This document shows, one piece after another, positions 1-7,628 of a stretch of DNA of 12,526 nt. This stretch comes from Kiritimatiellia bacterium (GTDB lineage: Bacteria; Verrucomicrobiota; Kiritimatiellia; RFP12; DVOR01), in assembly GCA_017457555.1 (NCBI GenBank), contig JAFTHG010000174.1, positions 1-12,526 of the forward strand, in the 5' to 3' direction. Position 1 is the stretch's first letter; each line of letters starts with the position of its first letter. Both the position numbers and the translations under genes were made by a program. Under the pieces are notes generated by a model. It did not search any database. It saw only the letters and a program-made list of their open reading frames with translations, and had not been told where the DNA came from.

Positions 1-643
1 ATCCGGCTGCGGAAAGAGTACCTTGTCGCGTACCATTTTGCGCTTGGAACCGGCACATAGCGGTACGGTGCGGTTTATGGGAGAAGATGTTTTTTCTCTT
101 AAAGGTGCAGCATTACAGCAGTATCGCCGTGATATGCAAGTCGTCTTTCAGGATCCGCATGCAACCTTGAATCCGCGTCATTCCATTCTGGATATTCTGA
201 CCGAGGGAATGTTGGTTCATGGATTAATTACGCCAGGAGAAGCGCAAGATGTTGCAGCGCAACTCTTACAAGACGTAGGTCTGCAACCTGATGCGATGCA
301 CCGTTATCCCCACGCTTTTTCCGGAGGTCAGCGTCAGCGTATCTGTATCGCCCGCGCATTAGCGCTTAAGCCGAAGATGATCATCTGCGATGAAGCTGTT
401 TCGGCTCTTGACCTCTCCATCCGTGCACAAGTGCTCAACCTTTTGATGGAGCTCAAGGAAAAATATGGCTTGGCGTATCTCTTCATCACGCACGATATTG
501 GAGTTGTTGAACATATCGCTGACAACATTATTGTGATGTACAAGGGTGAAATTGTTGAACGCGGCGCAGCAACCGATGTGTTGCTCAATCCTCAGGAAGC
601 CTACACGCAACGGTTAATTTCAGCCGTGCCTCGTATTGGTTAA
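1..643 (+). CDS. Oligopeptide/dipeptide ABC transporter ATP-binding protein (5' partial)
   Basis: This is the cytoplasmic ATPase of a peptide-type (Opp/Dpp/Nik-like) ABC importer. The frame is open from base 2, and the first codons read SGCGKST, the end of a Walker A loop, so the true start lies before the window and the TTG at 23 is internal. In the visible 213 residues the Q-loop VVFQDP is near residue 50, the signature SGGQRQR near 107, Walker B MIICDE near 126-131 with the D-loop SALD after it, and the switch histidine in FITHDIG near 164. The protein stops at SAVPRIG, just after the YTQRL element. It therefore lacks the further C-terminal tail usual in OppF/DppF and resembles the C-terminal half of fused double-ATPase proteins (YejF/GsiA type). 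Substrate cannot be told. A strong terminator follows 5 bases after the stop. Confidence 0.93.
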   Translation, partial: SGCGKSTLSRTILRLEPAHSGTVRFMGEDVFSLKGAALQQYRRDMQVVFQDPHATLNPRHSILDILTEGMLVHGLITPGEAQDVAAQLLQDVGLQPDAMHRYPHAFSGGQRQRICIARALALKPKMIICDEAVSALDLSIRAQVLNLLMELKEKYGLAYLFITHDIGVVEHIADNIIVMYKGEIVERGAATDVLLNPQEAYTQRLISAVPRIG

Positions 644-647
644 TCAC

Positions 648-673
648 AAAGACCCGTCACGGCGGGTCTTTTT
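648..673 (+). terminator. Intrinsic terminator after the ABC ATPase gene
   Basis: A perfect 9-bp inverted repeat (AAAGACCCG at 648-656, CGGGTCTTT at 663-671) with a 6-base loop runs into five T residues (669-673). This is a classic Rho-independent terminator. It ends only 4 bases before the first plausible alr ATG (678), so alr cannot easily be read through from the transporter gene unless the terminator leaks. Confidence 0.85.
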
Positions 674-677
674 CATA

Positions 678-1796
678 ATGCGTACTATGCAACATCGTGT
701 TGTTTTAACCATCAATCTTTCACACTTGGCACAAAATTACAAGGCGGTTTGTGACATCTCATCGCCTTGTACAGTGATGCCTGTGCTGAAGGCAAATGCG
801 TATGGACTGGGTGTCGCACCGATTGCCCGCGCACTTGTAGCTGCCGGAGCTCCCCGGATTGCAGTAGCTGAACCCTTTGAAGCATTACAGTTGACCGATT
901 TAGGCGTCCCTATCCAAATCCTAAGTGGCATTTTACCCGATGAAATCCCAGAAATGATTGCCAACGATGTGGTATTGCCGATTGTTTCTGAAGAATCTGC
1001 TCGGCTTATCTCTAAAGAGGCTGTTGCACAAAATCGATGTGCCACGGTTCATTTAAAGGTGGACACCGGTATGGGACGTGCGGGGATTTTATGGCAGGAG
1101 ATGCCGCGAGCTCTGAAAACGATTGCCACCCTCCCAGGATTGAGCATTGAGGGACTCTTCACACACTTCCCCTTAGCCTACGAGCAAGGTTCGGATTTTA
1201 CCGTAATTCAACTTCAAAGATTGCTTGATATTTTGGAAGTATCCGAAGCACACGGGATTCACTTCCGCTTTATTCATGCCGCCAATTCGGACGCCATCAA
1301 CAATGCGCCGATCGCCTGTCAGGCACCATTTAATTTAGTGCGCTCCGGTATTAATCTTCACGGAGCATTTGATGCGGCAGGTTCCCTACGCGTTCCCTTA
1401 ACACCTGTCTTAAAATTGACAACGCGTTTAGCACAAATCCGCACGCTCCCGGCAGGAACTGCTATTGGATACGGACACACCTACACGACACAAGGCCCGA
1501 CCCGGGTCGGAACAGTCTGCGCAGGCTACGCTGATGGTCTTCCGCTTGCCCTTTCAAATCAAGGCGAAGTGATTATTCGTGGTGTAAAAGTGCCGATTAT
1601 TGGGCGAATCTCTATGGACTATTTAACCGTAGATCTTACCGCAGTACCAGAGGTACAAGTTGGTGATATCGTCACGTTACTCGGTACGGATGGTGAAGCC
1701 GCGATTCAAGTGGATACATGGGCAAAACTGAAAAACACCCATGCCTATGACATTATCTGCTCCATCGGATCCCGAGTTGAACGTGCCTACATCTAA
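678..1796 (+). CDS. alr: Alanine racemase
   Basis: Alr is a PLP enzyme that interconverts L- and D-alanine, supplying D-Ala for peptidoglycan. Counted from ATG 678 the product is 372 residues, normal for the family. The PLP lysine is K38 in VLKANAYGLG, the second catalytic base is Y265 in AIGYGHTY, and the C-terminal end ICSIGSRVERAY is typical. The frame is open back to a TTG at 636, but that start would place the codons inside the upstream terminator hairpin, so I reject it. ATG 678 or ATG 687 (MQHRVV, closest to the usual family N-terminus) are the real choices. Neither has a clear Shine-Dalgarno sequence because the hairpin and its T-run fill that space. The gene converges on ung with an 11-base gap. 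Identity is secure; the exact start is not. Confidence 0.95.
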   Translation: MRTMQHRVVLTINLSHLAQNYKAVCDISSPCTVMPVLKANAYGLGVAPIARALVAAGAPRIAVAEPFEALQLTDLGVPIQILSGILPDEIPEMIANDVVLPIVSEESARLISKEAVAQNRCATVHLKVDTGMGRAGILWQEMPRALKTIATLPGLSIEGLFTHFPLAYEQGSDFTVIQLQRLLDILEVSEAHGIHFRFIHAANSDAINNAPIACQAPFNLVRSGINLHGAFDAAGSLRVPLTPVLKLTTRLAQIRTLPAGTAIGYGHTYTTQGPTRVGTVCAGYADGLPLALSNQGEVIIRGVKVPIIGRISMDYLTVDLTAVPEVQVGDIVTLLGTDGEAAIQVDTWAKLKNTHAYDIICSIGSRVERAYI

Positions 1797-1802
1797 TTTA
1801 AA

Positions 1803-1828
1803 CGAACTCACCATACAATAGGTGTTCG
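1803..1828. terminator. Weak imperfect hairpin at the alr/ung convergent junction
   Basis: CGAACTCACC (1803-1812) can pair with GGTGTTCG (1821-1828) as two 4-bp blocks separated by a 2-base bulge, with an 8-base loop. It lies where the two convergent genes meet and overlaps the last codons of ung. On the minus strand it is followed by TTTAAATT, a poor U-tract. It may serve as a weak terminator for ung or alr, but chance is also likely. Confidence 0.2.
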
Positions 1829-2458
1829 ATTATTGGCTGTGAGATAGGCATTTGCAGCTGAAAAATGTCGGCAACCAAAGAAGCCATTCCATGCGGAGAG
1901 CGGTGACGGATGTGCTGCAGTCAGTACTAAATGACGGGTTTCATCAATTAGACTGCGCTTAGCTTTCGCCTTACTTCCCCATAACATAAACACCACATTG
2001 TTCTGTTTTTCCGATACCGCACGAATAATTGCATCCGTAAAGGCCTCCCAACCTTTCCCGGCGTGTGAGAGCGGTTGCCCCGCACGAACAGTCAAAATGG
2101 CATTTAAAAGTAGTACACCTTGACGAGCCCATGGCGTTAAATCACCGCCATTGACATGCGCTTCTCCTACATCGTCTGCAATTTCTTTGAGCATATTGCG
2201 TAAGGAAGGTGGCGGAGCCACCGGATTTTGCACGGAGAAAGCTAAACCATGAGCGTGCCCAGGCGTTGGATATGGGTCCTGACCAAGAATGACAACCCGG
2301 GTTTGTGCTAACGAGCAAAGATGAAGCGCCGTATAAATGGTGTCGTACGGCGGCAAAACAGTTTCCGTATGATAAGCCGCATCGACAAATTGTCGTAACG
2401 CTTTAAAGGTGGGAGTAGAAATAAAATCTGCTAAAGCATCGCGCCAATCGGTTTTCAT
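1808..2458 (-). CDS. ung: Uracil-DNA glycosylase (family 1)
   Basis: Ung removes uracil from DNA in base excision repair. The 216-residue product has the full family-1 set: the water-activating loop GQDPYP with D61, the LLLN uracil-recognition strand with N119 followed by the SHAGKGWE segment, and the minor-groove loop AAHPSPLSAW with H183. Length matches the bacterial enzyme (about 220). The ATG overlaps the stop of the upstream Minf_1886-like gene as ATGA (2455-2458), so translation is probably coupled. This is the last gene of the long minus-strand run and converges on alr. Its place next to hisF and the small conserved gene looks like genome packing rather than a functional link. Confidence 0.97.
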   Translation of the reverse strand: MKTDWRDALADFISTPTFKALRQFVDAAYHTETVLPPYDTIYTALHLCSLAQTRVVILGQDPYPTPGHAHGLAFSVQNPVAPPPSLRNMLKEIADDVGEAHVNGGDLTPWARQGVLLLNAILTVRAGQPLSHAGKGWEAFTDAIIRAVSEKQNNVVFMLWGSKAKAKRSLIDETRHLVLTAAHPSPLSAWNGFFGCRHFSAANAYLTANNRTPIVW

Positions 2459-2895
2459 ACGCCTGGAGTGTCCGTTTTGAAATCTGGATTTTGCACCTCA
2501 AAAGGTACAACAAATGCGGTATGAAAATCGTACACGTTGTTAAAATCTTCCAAGCGATCTTCGTCTGTTTTTCCAAAACAACCAACCGAAATTAGGTTAT
2601 AAACAAGATGGCCAATATCAAGCGTTTCATGAAGATTTAAGTCTGCAGCAATCCCATACGCAAAAGGTCCAAATTCTTCCAGAAGATAATCGCGAAATCC
2701 TTCGGCTAATTGCTGGCCTGATACATGTGGAGAGACTTGCCCACGAAACGGTAATTTGCCAGCCCGTTGCGCCTCTTGAACACGACGAACAGTGTAATCC
2801 AACACAACAGGCATCAACGTATAAGCGCCACGAGGATAACGTGAATCGTTCTTTAAAATTTTTGCAATCGCTCGTTCAAAATTTTCATTCCGCAT
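2455..2895 (-). CDS. Conserved hypothetical protein, Minf_1886-like (Planctomycete/Verrucomicrobial family)
   Basis: This is a soluble protein of 146 residues with no signal peptide or membrane segment. The N-terminal pattern (NDSRYPRGAYTLMPVVLDYT, about residues 17-36) and the later FRDYLLEEFGPFA, DIGHLVYNLISVGCFGKTDEDR and DFNNVYDF segments fit my recollection of the Minf_1886 uncharacterised family, seen largely in Planctomycetes and Verrucomicrobia. No enzymatic motif is visible and I assign no function. I choose ATG 2895 because the hisF stop and a Shine-Dalgarno-like GAGGTGA lie just upstream; the alternative GTG at 2901 would sit inside that ribosome site. The stop overlaps the ung start by 4 bases, and hisF ends 2 bases before the ATG, so the gene is embedded in the operon. 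Confidence 0.8.
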   Translation of the reverse strand: MRNENFERAIAKILKNDSRYPRGAYTLMPVVLDYTVRRVQEAQRAGKLPFRGQVSPHVSGQQLAEGFRDYLLEEFGPFAYGIAADLNLHETLDIGHLVYNLISVGCFGKTDEDRLEDFNNVYDFHTAFVVPFEVQNPDFKTDTPGV

Positions 2896-2897
2896 AA

Positions 2898-2904
2898 TCA
2901 CCTC
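2898..2904 (-). promoter_or_regulatory. Ribosome binding site deciding the Minf_1886-like start
   Basis: On the minus strand GAGGTGA is followed by TT and then ATG (2895). The TGA of this element is also the hisF stop codon. The overlap of the binding site with the upstream stop suggests coupled translation and argues against the GTG start 6 bases earlier. Confidence 0.6.
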
Positions 2905-3668
2905 ATTGGGATGCCTGCATCACGCAGTGCCTGTTTAATACCTCCGCACGTAAATCCCATCGTATGCACCATTGAGGCAATTAAAGCTGCATCTGCCTGT
3001 CCTTTTGTTAGAACGTCTACCAGATGAGTCGGGTGCCCTGCTCCACCCGAAGCGATTACAGGTACGGGGACTGCCGTGCTGACCAATTGGGTAATAGGTA
3101 ATTCATACCCTTCTCGAACACCATCGGTATCAATCGCATTTAAGCAGATTTCTCCGGCGCCACGATCAACGGCTTCCTTTGCCCATGCCAGCGCATCCCT
3201 CCCTGTTGGCTGTCGACCACCACGAATAACAACTTCATATCCAGATGGTATTTGTGTCGTTTTCGGCACTCGTTTGGCATCCATTCCCAAGACAACACAT
3301 TGACGTCCAAATGCTTTAGCACCTGTTGTTAAAATCTCTGGATGTTCTACCGCAAGCGAATTCAGAGAAACTTTATCCGCGCCAGCCAGTAATGCTGCAC
3401 GCATATCGTCTACACCACGGATGCCGCCACCCACCGTAAAAGGAACACTGAGCGCACGCGCAGCACGTGCAACCATATCCAAATCGCAACAACGATGTTC
3501 CGCACTTGCAGTAATATCATAAAAAACGAGTTCGTCAGCACCATCTGCACAATATTGCGCAGCCATTTCTACAGGGTCGCCGACGTCAACATTACCTTTA
3601 AACTTAACACCTTTGGTCACACGTCCATTGCGAACATCTAAACAAACAATCAAACGTTTCAGGAGCAT
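2898..3668 (-). CDS. hisF: Imidazole glycerol phosphate synthase cyclase subunit HisF
   Basis: HisF is the (beta/alpha)8-barrel cyclase that combines PRFAR with ammonia delivered from HisH to give imidazole glycerol phosphate and AICAR, at the branch between histidine and purine synthesis. From ATG 3668 the product is 256 residues, the usual length. The two catalytic aspartates fall at the canonical positions: D11 in IVCLDV and D130 in VVLGMDAKR. Phosphate-binding glycines appear in FTVGGGIR (about 77-84) and VIASGGAGH. An in-frame ATG at 3680 would add four residues (MGGC) but overlaps the GGGAGGG ribosome site, so 3668 is preferred. The start lies inside the end of hisH (overlap 3659-3668), matching the tight stoichiometric pairing of the two subunits. 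The usual neighbours hisA and hisB are not in the window. Confidence 0.97.
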   Translation of the reverse strand: MLLKRLIVCLDVRNGRVTKGVKFKGNVDVGDPVEMAAQYCADGADELVFYDITASAEHRCCDLDMVARAARALSVPFTVGGGIRGVDDMRAALLAGADKVSLNSLAVEHPEILTTGAKAFGRQCVVLGMDAKRVPKTTQIPSGYEVVIRGGRQPTGRDALAWAKEAVDRGAGEICLNAIDTDGVREGYELPITQLVSTAVPVPVIASGGAGHPTHLVDVLTKGQADAALIASMVHTMGFTCGGIKQALRDAGIPMR

Positions 3669-4282
3669 ACACCCTCCCATGTCAAAAAGTTTTCAAGCAG
3701 TTTCGCACCGGCTTCGCCGCTACGTTCCGGATGAAATTGCGTGGCGATGAGTGAACCGTGACCAATAACAGCGGCAAATCTTTCGCCACAATACTCTGTT
3801 GTCCCCAGTACGTCGGTTGGATTTGCAGGTGTAACGAAATAAGAATGAACGAAATAGAATGCCGAATCTTGAGGCACATTATATAAAATGGGGTGCGCTT
3901 GATGTTGGAGTGTATTCCACCCCATATGTGGGATCTTTGCCGTAGGGTCTTTCTGTCGGTCAAAGTGAGTGCAGGCTCCCGGTATCAGATTGAGTCCTTG
4001 AACGCCACCGTCTTCTTCGCTTGAGGTTAATAGCAACTGCATCCCTAAACAAATCCCCATCACGGGACCGTGTTGCGCTACAGCATCTCGAAGTAAACGG
4101 TCGAACCCTCGGTTGCAAATGCCATCCATACCAGAAGCGGCAGAACCTACACCAGGAAAGAGAATACGCCCGCCTTGATAAGCTGCTGCATCCGTGATAA
4201 TTTGAGGCGTAACACCTAAGCGTTCGAATGCTAAACGAACACTGGTTAAATTTCCGGCTCCATAATCTAAAATGGTAATCAT
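3659..4282 (-). CDS. hisH: Imidazole glycerol phosphate synthase glutaminase subunit HisH
   Basis: HisH is a class I (triad) glutamine amidotransferase that hydrolyses glutamine and channels ammonia to HisF. From ATG 4282 it is 207 residues. The N-terminus ITILDYGAGNLTSV is typical. The oxyanion region FPGVGSAASGM, the nucleophile C78 in GPVMGICLGMQ, and the H184/E186 pair in ATQFHPERSG complete the triad. ATG 4288 (MKMITIL) is an equally possible start; a TTG at 4306 is open but has no support. A GAG six bases before 4282 is the only ribosome-site candidate. It overlaps hisF by about 10 bases and follows the exported cysteine-rich gene by about 37 bases. All catalytic residues are intact, so it should be an active histidine-pathway enzyme. 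Confidence 0.96.
   Translation of the reverse strand: MITILDYGAGNLTSVRLAFERLGVTPQIITDAAAYQGGRILFPGVGSAASGMDGICNRGFDRLLRDAVAQHGPVMGICLGMQLLLTSSEEDGGVQGLNLIPGACTHFDRQKDPTAKIPHMGWNTLQHQAHPILYNVPQDSAFYFVHSYFVTPANPTDVLGTTEYCGERFAAVIGHGSLIATQFHPERSGEAGAKLLENFLTWEGVCS
3672..3678 (-). promoter_or_regulatory. Ribosome binding site for hisF inside the hisH end
   Basis: The minus strand reads GGGAGGG, then TGT, then ATG 3668. It is a strong Shine-Dalgarno match at slightly short spacing, and it lies within hisH coding sequence. It supports the internal start MLLKRLIV over the upstream ATG 3680, which this motif partly overlaps. Confidence 0.55.
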
Positions 4283-4319
4283 TTTCATCTCATTTCTAAA
4301 ACACAAGCAAGATACTCAA

Positions 4320-5114
4320 CTATCGGCGCCCCATCCCATCACAAGAACGGCATCGTATCGTTTGAGAGGGATGTTTTTTCGTTGCTTTTTCTTGAGTAAT
4401 TCCCAGTCCTTTACACCGACGACATGGTTTGAGCAATCCAGAACCGTTGCACGTTTGACAGAGACGACCGCCAGATCCGTTACACGAGGTGCATTGCTCT
4501 TCTTCTATTGAATCTGGGGCGTTTGCGTTAACCTTTTCACGTTTTCCTGTGCTTTTACAACGGTTACACGGAATTAAAGAAAAACCTAAACACTTTTGAC
4601 ATGCAGCAGGAAATTGTGCCGCTAATGTTGCATATGATTCTGGCGAAAGTTGTTCAAGTAAAGATTTATGGATATAACCAGAACCAAAAGGAACATGATG
4701 TGCAGTAGCATGTTCTAAATCATACGCATTACGGACTGATAGAAAACGGTCAATACGCTCTTGCAACGTTAATGTACGTACGATTCTTTTTTGACCTTTA
4801 CACACCGGACAAGGAATTAAAAAATCAGGTGTTACATCCAGTTGGGTCTGGTGTTTCCGTTTTTTTGATTTCGAAAAACGTTCATCTTTTGATTGGAGTG
4901 CACTTTGTATCTGTCCAACACCTTTACATTTCAGACATGTAGCCTCTCCCTTTTCTGGAATGGCTTGAGGCGGCAAGAAGAGCGCATCACGCACAACTTC
5001 AGGCAATTCTGTCACGTCTCGAGGTGCCGTAAGCAAATCTTTTTGAGCAAAGAGTGGCAAGCTTACCGTGAGAAGCAAAAGTAGAACAAGGCATTTGCAA
5101 GAAGCAATAATCAT
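4320..5114 (-). CDS. Exported protein with eight CxxC (DnaJ-type zinc-knuckle) motifs
   Basis: This is a 264-residue protein of unknown function. Residues 1-24 look like a Sec signal peptide: a hydrophobic core LVLLLLLTVSLPLF, then a probable signal peptidase I site near FAQ. No lipobox cysteine is seen after the core. The mature part has eight CxxC pairs starting at residues 60, 102, 172, 183, 208, 219, 231 and 255; five fit the DnaJ pattern CxxCxGxG exactly (60, 208, 219, 231, 255). Two basic, charged stretches separate the early pairs. There is no J-domain and no DnaJ C-terminal domain. The ATG overlaps the response-regulator stop as ATGA (5111-5114) and has no clear ribosome site, so it is probably translated by coupling. 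It could bind zinc or form disulfides outside the cytoplasm; which one is not known. Confidence 0.8.
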   Translation of the reverse strand: MIIASCKCLVLLLLLTVSLPLFAQKDLLTAPRDVTELPEVVRDALFLPPQAIPEKGEATCLKCKGVGQIQSALQSKDERFSKSKKRKHQTQLDVTPDFLIPCPVCKGQKRIVRTLTLQERIDRFLSVRNAYDLEHATAHHVPFGSGYIHKSLLEQLSPESYATLAAQFPAACQKCLGFSLIPCNRCKSTGKREKVNANAPDSIEEEQCTSCNGSGGRLCQTCNGSGLLKPCRRCKGLGITQEKATKKHPSQTIRCRSCDGMGRR

Positions 5115-6442
5115 TGAATACCGTATGTTTTTAAGCGGCGATAAAGCGTACGTAATGGAATACCCAGTTTTCGAGCAGCTTCTGTCTTATTTTTGGAAGT
5201 ATTTAACACCACGCGAATCCGTGTGGCCTCATCCTTTTCTGAAATGGGGTTTATGGGTGTTCCAATCGTCACGTGTTCATTCAAAATATTTTCCGGAATA
5301 TCCGCTAATGTCAACCGATCTCCCTTTGCTAAAACCATCATCCGTTCAACAGTATTTCGCAATTCGCGCACATTTCCGGGCCACGTATAGTGCTTAAACG
5401 CCTCTAAAACATCCGACTCAAAACCTAAAATTGACCGTCCCAAGAGCGGATTAAACTCTCGAACAAAGGCATCGCAGAGCAATGGTAAATCCTCTCCACG
5501 TTCTTTCAACGGCGGCAGATTCACATCAACGACATTTAATCGGAAATAAAGGTCTTCTCGAAACTTTCCTTCACGCACCCATTCTGCCAGGTTACGATTC
5601 GTAGCAGCAAGTAATCGGATGTCAATAGGAACAGGTTCAGATGAACCGACAGGTTCAATTGTGCGTGTTTCTAATACGCGTAATAATTTAACTTGGGTGG
5701 CTAAATCAATTTCTGAAATTTCATCCAAGAAGAGCGTTCCTCCGTGGGCAAGCTCAAATCGACCCTTTCGGTTTTCATTTGCCCCGGTAAAAGCACCTTT
5801 CGTATGCCCAAAAAGTTCGCTTTCCAATAGCGATGGCGCAAGTGCAGCACAATGAACTGCGACGAATGGCGCATTTGCTCTTGGGCTTAATGCGTGAATA
5901 GCCCGTGCAACCAGTTCTTTTCCTGTTCCACTGGGACCTTGAATCAAAACCGTTGCTGGCGTTGGTGCAGCTTGACGAATGCGATCACGAATACGTTGCA
6001 TTGCGTCAGAGGTTCCCAACATTCGCCCTAAAGCAGTCTGCCCTACCAATTGGGTGCGAAGAGTCGCATTTTGGGATTCAAGGTGGCGTTGTTTTAGTGC
6101 CCGGTGGACAACCAGTTCCAGATGATCCAAGTTGATAGGCTTTGTAAGGAAATCATAAGCGCCATCTTTCATCGCTTCTACAGCACTTTCAATAGAGCCA
6201 TAGGCAGATAAGAGAATCACAGGAATATTAGCGTGAGCAGTAATGATATCACGCAACAACGATATACCATCCCGACCTGGCATTCGTAAATCTGTTAAAA
6301 CTAAATCAATCGCATTGACATTTAAGACGGCCATCGCCTCATCTGCATCTGCTGCGGTTAAAACGGTATAGTCAGACTTTAACGTTCGCGCAACGCCATC
6401 ACGTGTAGCCTTATCATCATCAACAACTAAAATTGTACTCAT
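5111..6442 (-). CDS. NtrC-family sigma-54-dependent response regulator
   Basis: This 443-residue transcription activator has three domains in order. The receiver (1-120) has the acidic cluster D8-D10, phospho-acceptor D51, S79 and K101. The AAA+ sigma-54 interaction domain (about 139-365) has Walker A GPSGTGKE at 169-176, the sigma-54-contacting GAFTGA loop at 216-221, and Walker B TLFLDE ending at 241. The C-terminal Fis-type helix-turn-helix ends in ARKLGIPLRTLYRRLKTYGIQ. All residues needed for phosphorylation, ATP hydrolysis and sigma-54 contact are present. Its ATG overlaps the stop of the histidine kinase as ATGA (6439-6442), with GAGAG just upstream as ribosome site, so it is the partner of that kinase. 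Targets are unknown; I saw no convincing -24/-12 promoter in this window. Confidence 0.96.
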   Translation of the reverse strand: MSTILVVDDDKATRDGVARTLKSDYTVLTAADADEAMAVLNVNAIDLVLTDLRMPGRDGISLLRDIITAHANIPVILLSAYGSIESAVEAMKDGAYDFLTKPINLDHLELVVHRALKQRHLESQNATLRTQLVGQTALGRMLGTSDAMQRIRDRIRQAAPTPATVLIQGPSGTGKELVARAIHALSPRANAPFVAVHCAALAPSLLESELFGHTKGAFTGANENRKGRFELAHGGTLFLDEISEIDLATQVKLLRVLETRTIEPVGSSEPVPIDIRLLAATNRNLAEWVREGKFREDLYFRLNVVDVNLPPLKERGEDLPLLCDAFVREFNPLLGRSILGFESDVLEAFKHYTWPGNVRELRNTVERMMVLAKGDRLTLADIPENILNEHVTIGTPINPISEKDEATRIRVVLNTSKNKTEAARKLGIPLRTLYRRLKTYGIQ

Positions 6443-7614
6443 AAACTCTCTGAAGATACCGCACTTTCCAGTGTCCGAATTTGACGTTCTGCACGAGGTA
6501 AACGCACGGTAAAACAGGTGCCTTCACCCTCATGGCTGGCACACTCAATTGTTCCACCATGACTTTGAACGATGCGCTTTACAACCATTAGCCCCAAACC
6601 ACTTCCTTTGTTCTTCGTCGTAACATATGGATCAAAGATACGCCCTAAAAGAGGTTCTGGGATTCCTGTACCATTATCCAATATTGAAACAATGATGCTG
6701 GCATTGTCAACAGTAACAGTAACACCTATCTTTCCTGAATTTGGAATTGCATCCATTGCATTCTTAAGCAAATTGAAGAAGACTTGCTCCATTTGCTGTG
6801 CGTCCAAAAACACATCAGGAATCTGGTCTGGTAATGAATATTGGAGTTCTATAGAACGTTGTTCAATGTCTGGTGTCAACACCCTTAATGTCGTGGTTAA
6901 TACCTCTTTGATATTCCCACGAACAAGATTGGGTTTCGTTGGCCGTAATGCCGTTAAAAATCGACGGATAATCGTATCTAATCGTGTAACTTCTTGAGAG
7001 GCTATCGTCGCTAGTTCCTGTAAATTTTCACGACAGTTCTCATCCGTTACTTTAGGTAATTCACGCATCAGCAACTGCAAATGAATCGTGAGAGCATTCA
7101 GGGGATTCCCGATTTCATGAGCAACCCCCGCAACGAGGGTTTTTACAGCCACCAATCGTTCATCCGCTAACGTATCTTCCTCCGCACGACGTTCATGTGT
7201 AACATCGCGCAACATTAACAACAACTCTGTACGATCTTCAAAGTTTACAGGACGAGCATAATACGAAATAATACGTTTTTCAGGATAGGAAATTTCAACT
7301 TCGCGTGTTTCAATTCGATTCCAATTACCAACCTGATGACGCAATAGCGTTTCAATGCCCCAATCACGCAGGTGACGTTTCATCGAACATGCCCGAGTTT
7401 TCTCTGCTGAAAACCCAATCATTCGTTCTGCAGCAGTATTTGCATACAACAAGCGCATCTCATCTCCTAGGACGAGAATACCTTCGTTAATTGATTGAAA
7501 GAGTGTTTCTAAAAAACCTCGCTCACGTGCAAGTGCCATAATATGAGCACTTGCAACAGGAGCATCAATCCGATCAAGCCGAGAAATAAACTTATCAAAA
7601 AAACCTTGACGCAT
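6439..7614 (-). CDS. NtrB-like cytoplasmic PAS sensor histidine kinase
   Basis: This is a 391-residue sensor kinase that should phosphorylate the sigma-54 regulator encoded next to it. A PAS domain spans about 32-140 (SINEGILVLG, LLYANTAAERMIGFS, ending LLLMLRDVTHERRAEE). The dimerisation helix has phospho-acceptor H166 in VAHEIGNPLNAL. The catalytic ATPase domain has the N-box N285 in NLLKNAMDAI, the G1 box DNGTG at 313-317, the F-box FDPY and the G2 box GSGLGL at 337-342. There is no transmembrane segment or signal peptide, so it probably senses an internal cue or a partner through the PAS domain, as NtrB does. The glycosyltransferase gene ends 14 bases upstream; no strong ribosome site is visible before ATG 7614. 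The ligand of the PAS domain cannot be read from sequence. Confidence 0.95.
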   Translation of the reverse strand: MRQGFFDKFISRLDRIDAPVASAHIMALARERGFLETLFQSINEGILVLGDEMRLLYANTAAERMIGFSAEKTRACSMKRHLRDWGIETLLRHQVGNWNRIETREVEISYPEKRIISYYARPVNFEDRTELLLMLRDVTHERRAEEDTLADERLVAVKTLVAGVAHEIGNPLNALTIHLQLLMRELPKVTDENCRENLQELATIASQEVTRLDTIIRRFLTALRPTKPNLVRGNIKEVLTTTLRVLTPDIEQRSIELQYSLPDQIPDVFLDAQQMEQVFFNLLKNAMDAIPNSGKIGVTVTVDNASIIVSILDNGTGIPEPLLGRIFDPYVTTKNKGSGLGLMVVKRIVQSHGGTIECASHEGEGTCFTVRLPRAERQIRTLESAVSSESL

Positions 7615-7628
7615 AGCATTCTGGAATG

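Noticed and set aside
636..677. Upstream TTG start extending alr by 14 codons
   Set aside because: These codons run through the terminator hairpin and its T-run and give a sequence unlike any alanine racemase N-terminus.
727..742. TGGCAC inside alr as a sigma-54 -24 element
   Set aside because: The expected TTGC at the right spacing is absent and it lies within coding sequence. Other TGGCAC copies in the window also lack the -12 half.
3659..4282. hisHF as a nucleotide-sugar amidation pair (WbuYZ-like) tied to the glycosyltransferase
   Set aside because: Both proteins keep canonical histidine-pathway residues and no PseA/WbuX-like partner is present, so histidine biosynthesis is the simpler reading.
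7617..7628. Small inverted repeat CATTC-CA-GAATG between the glycosyltransferase and kinase genes
   Set aside because: Five-base arms with a 2-base loop do not form a stable hairpin and there is no T-run.
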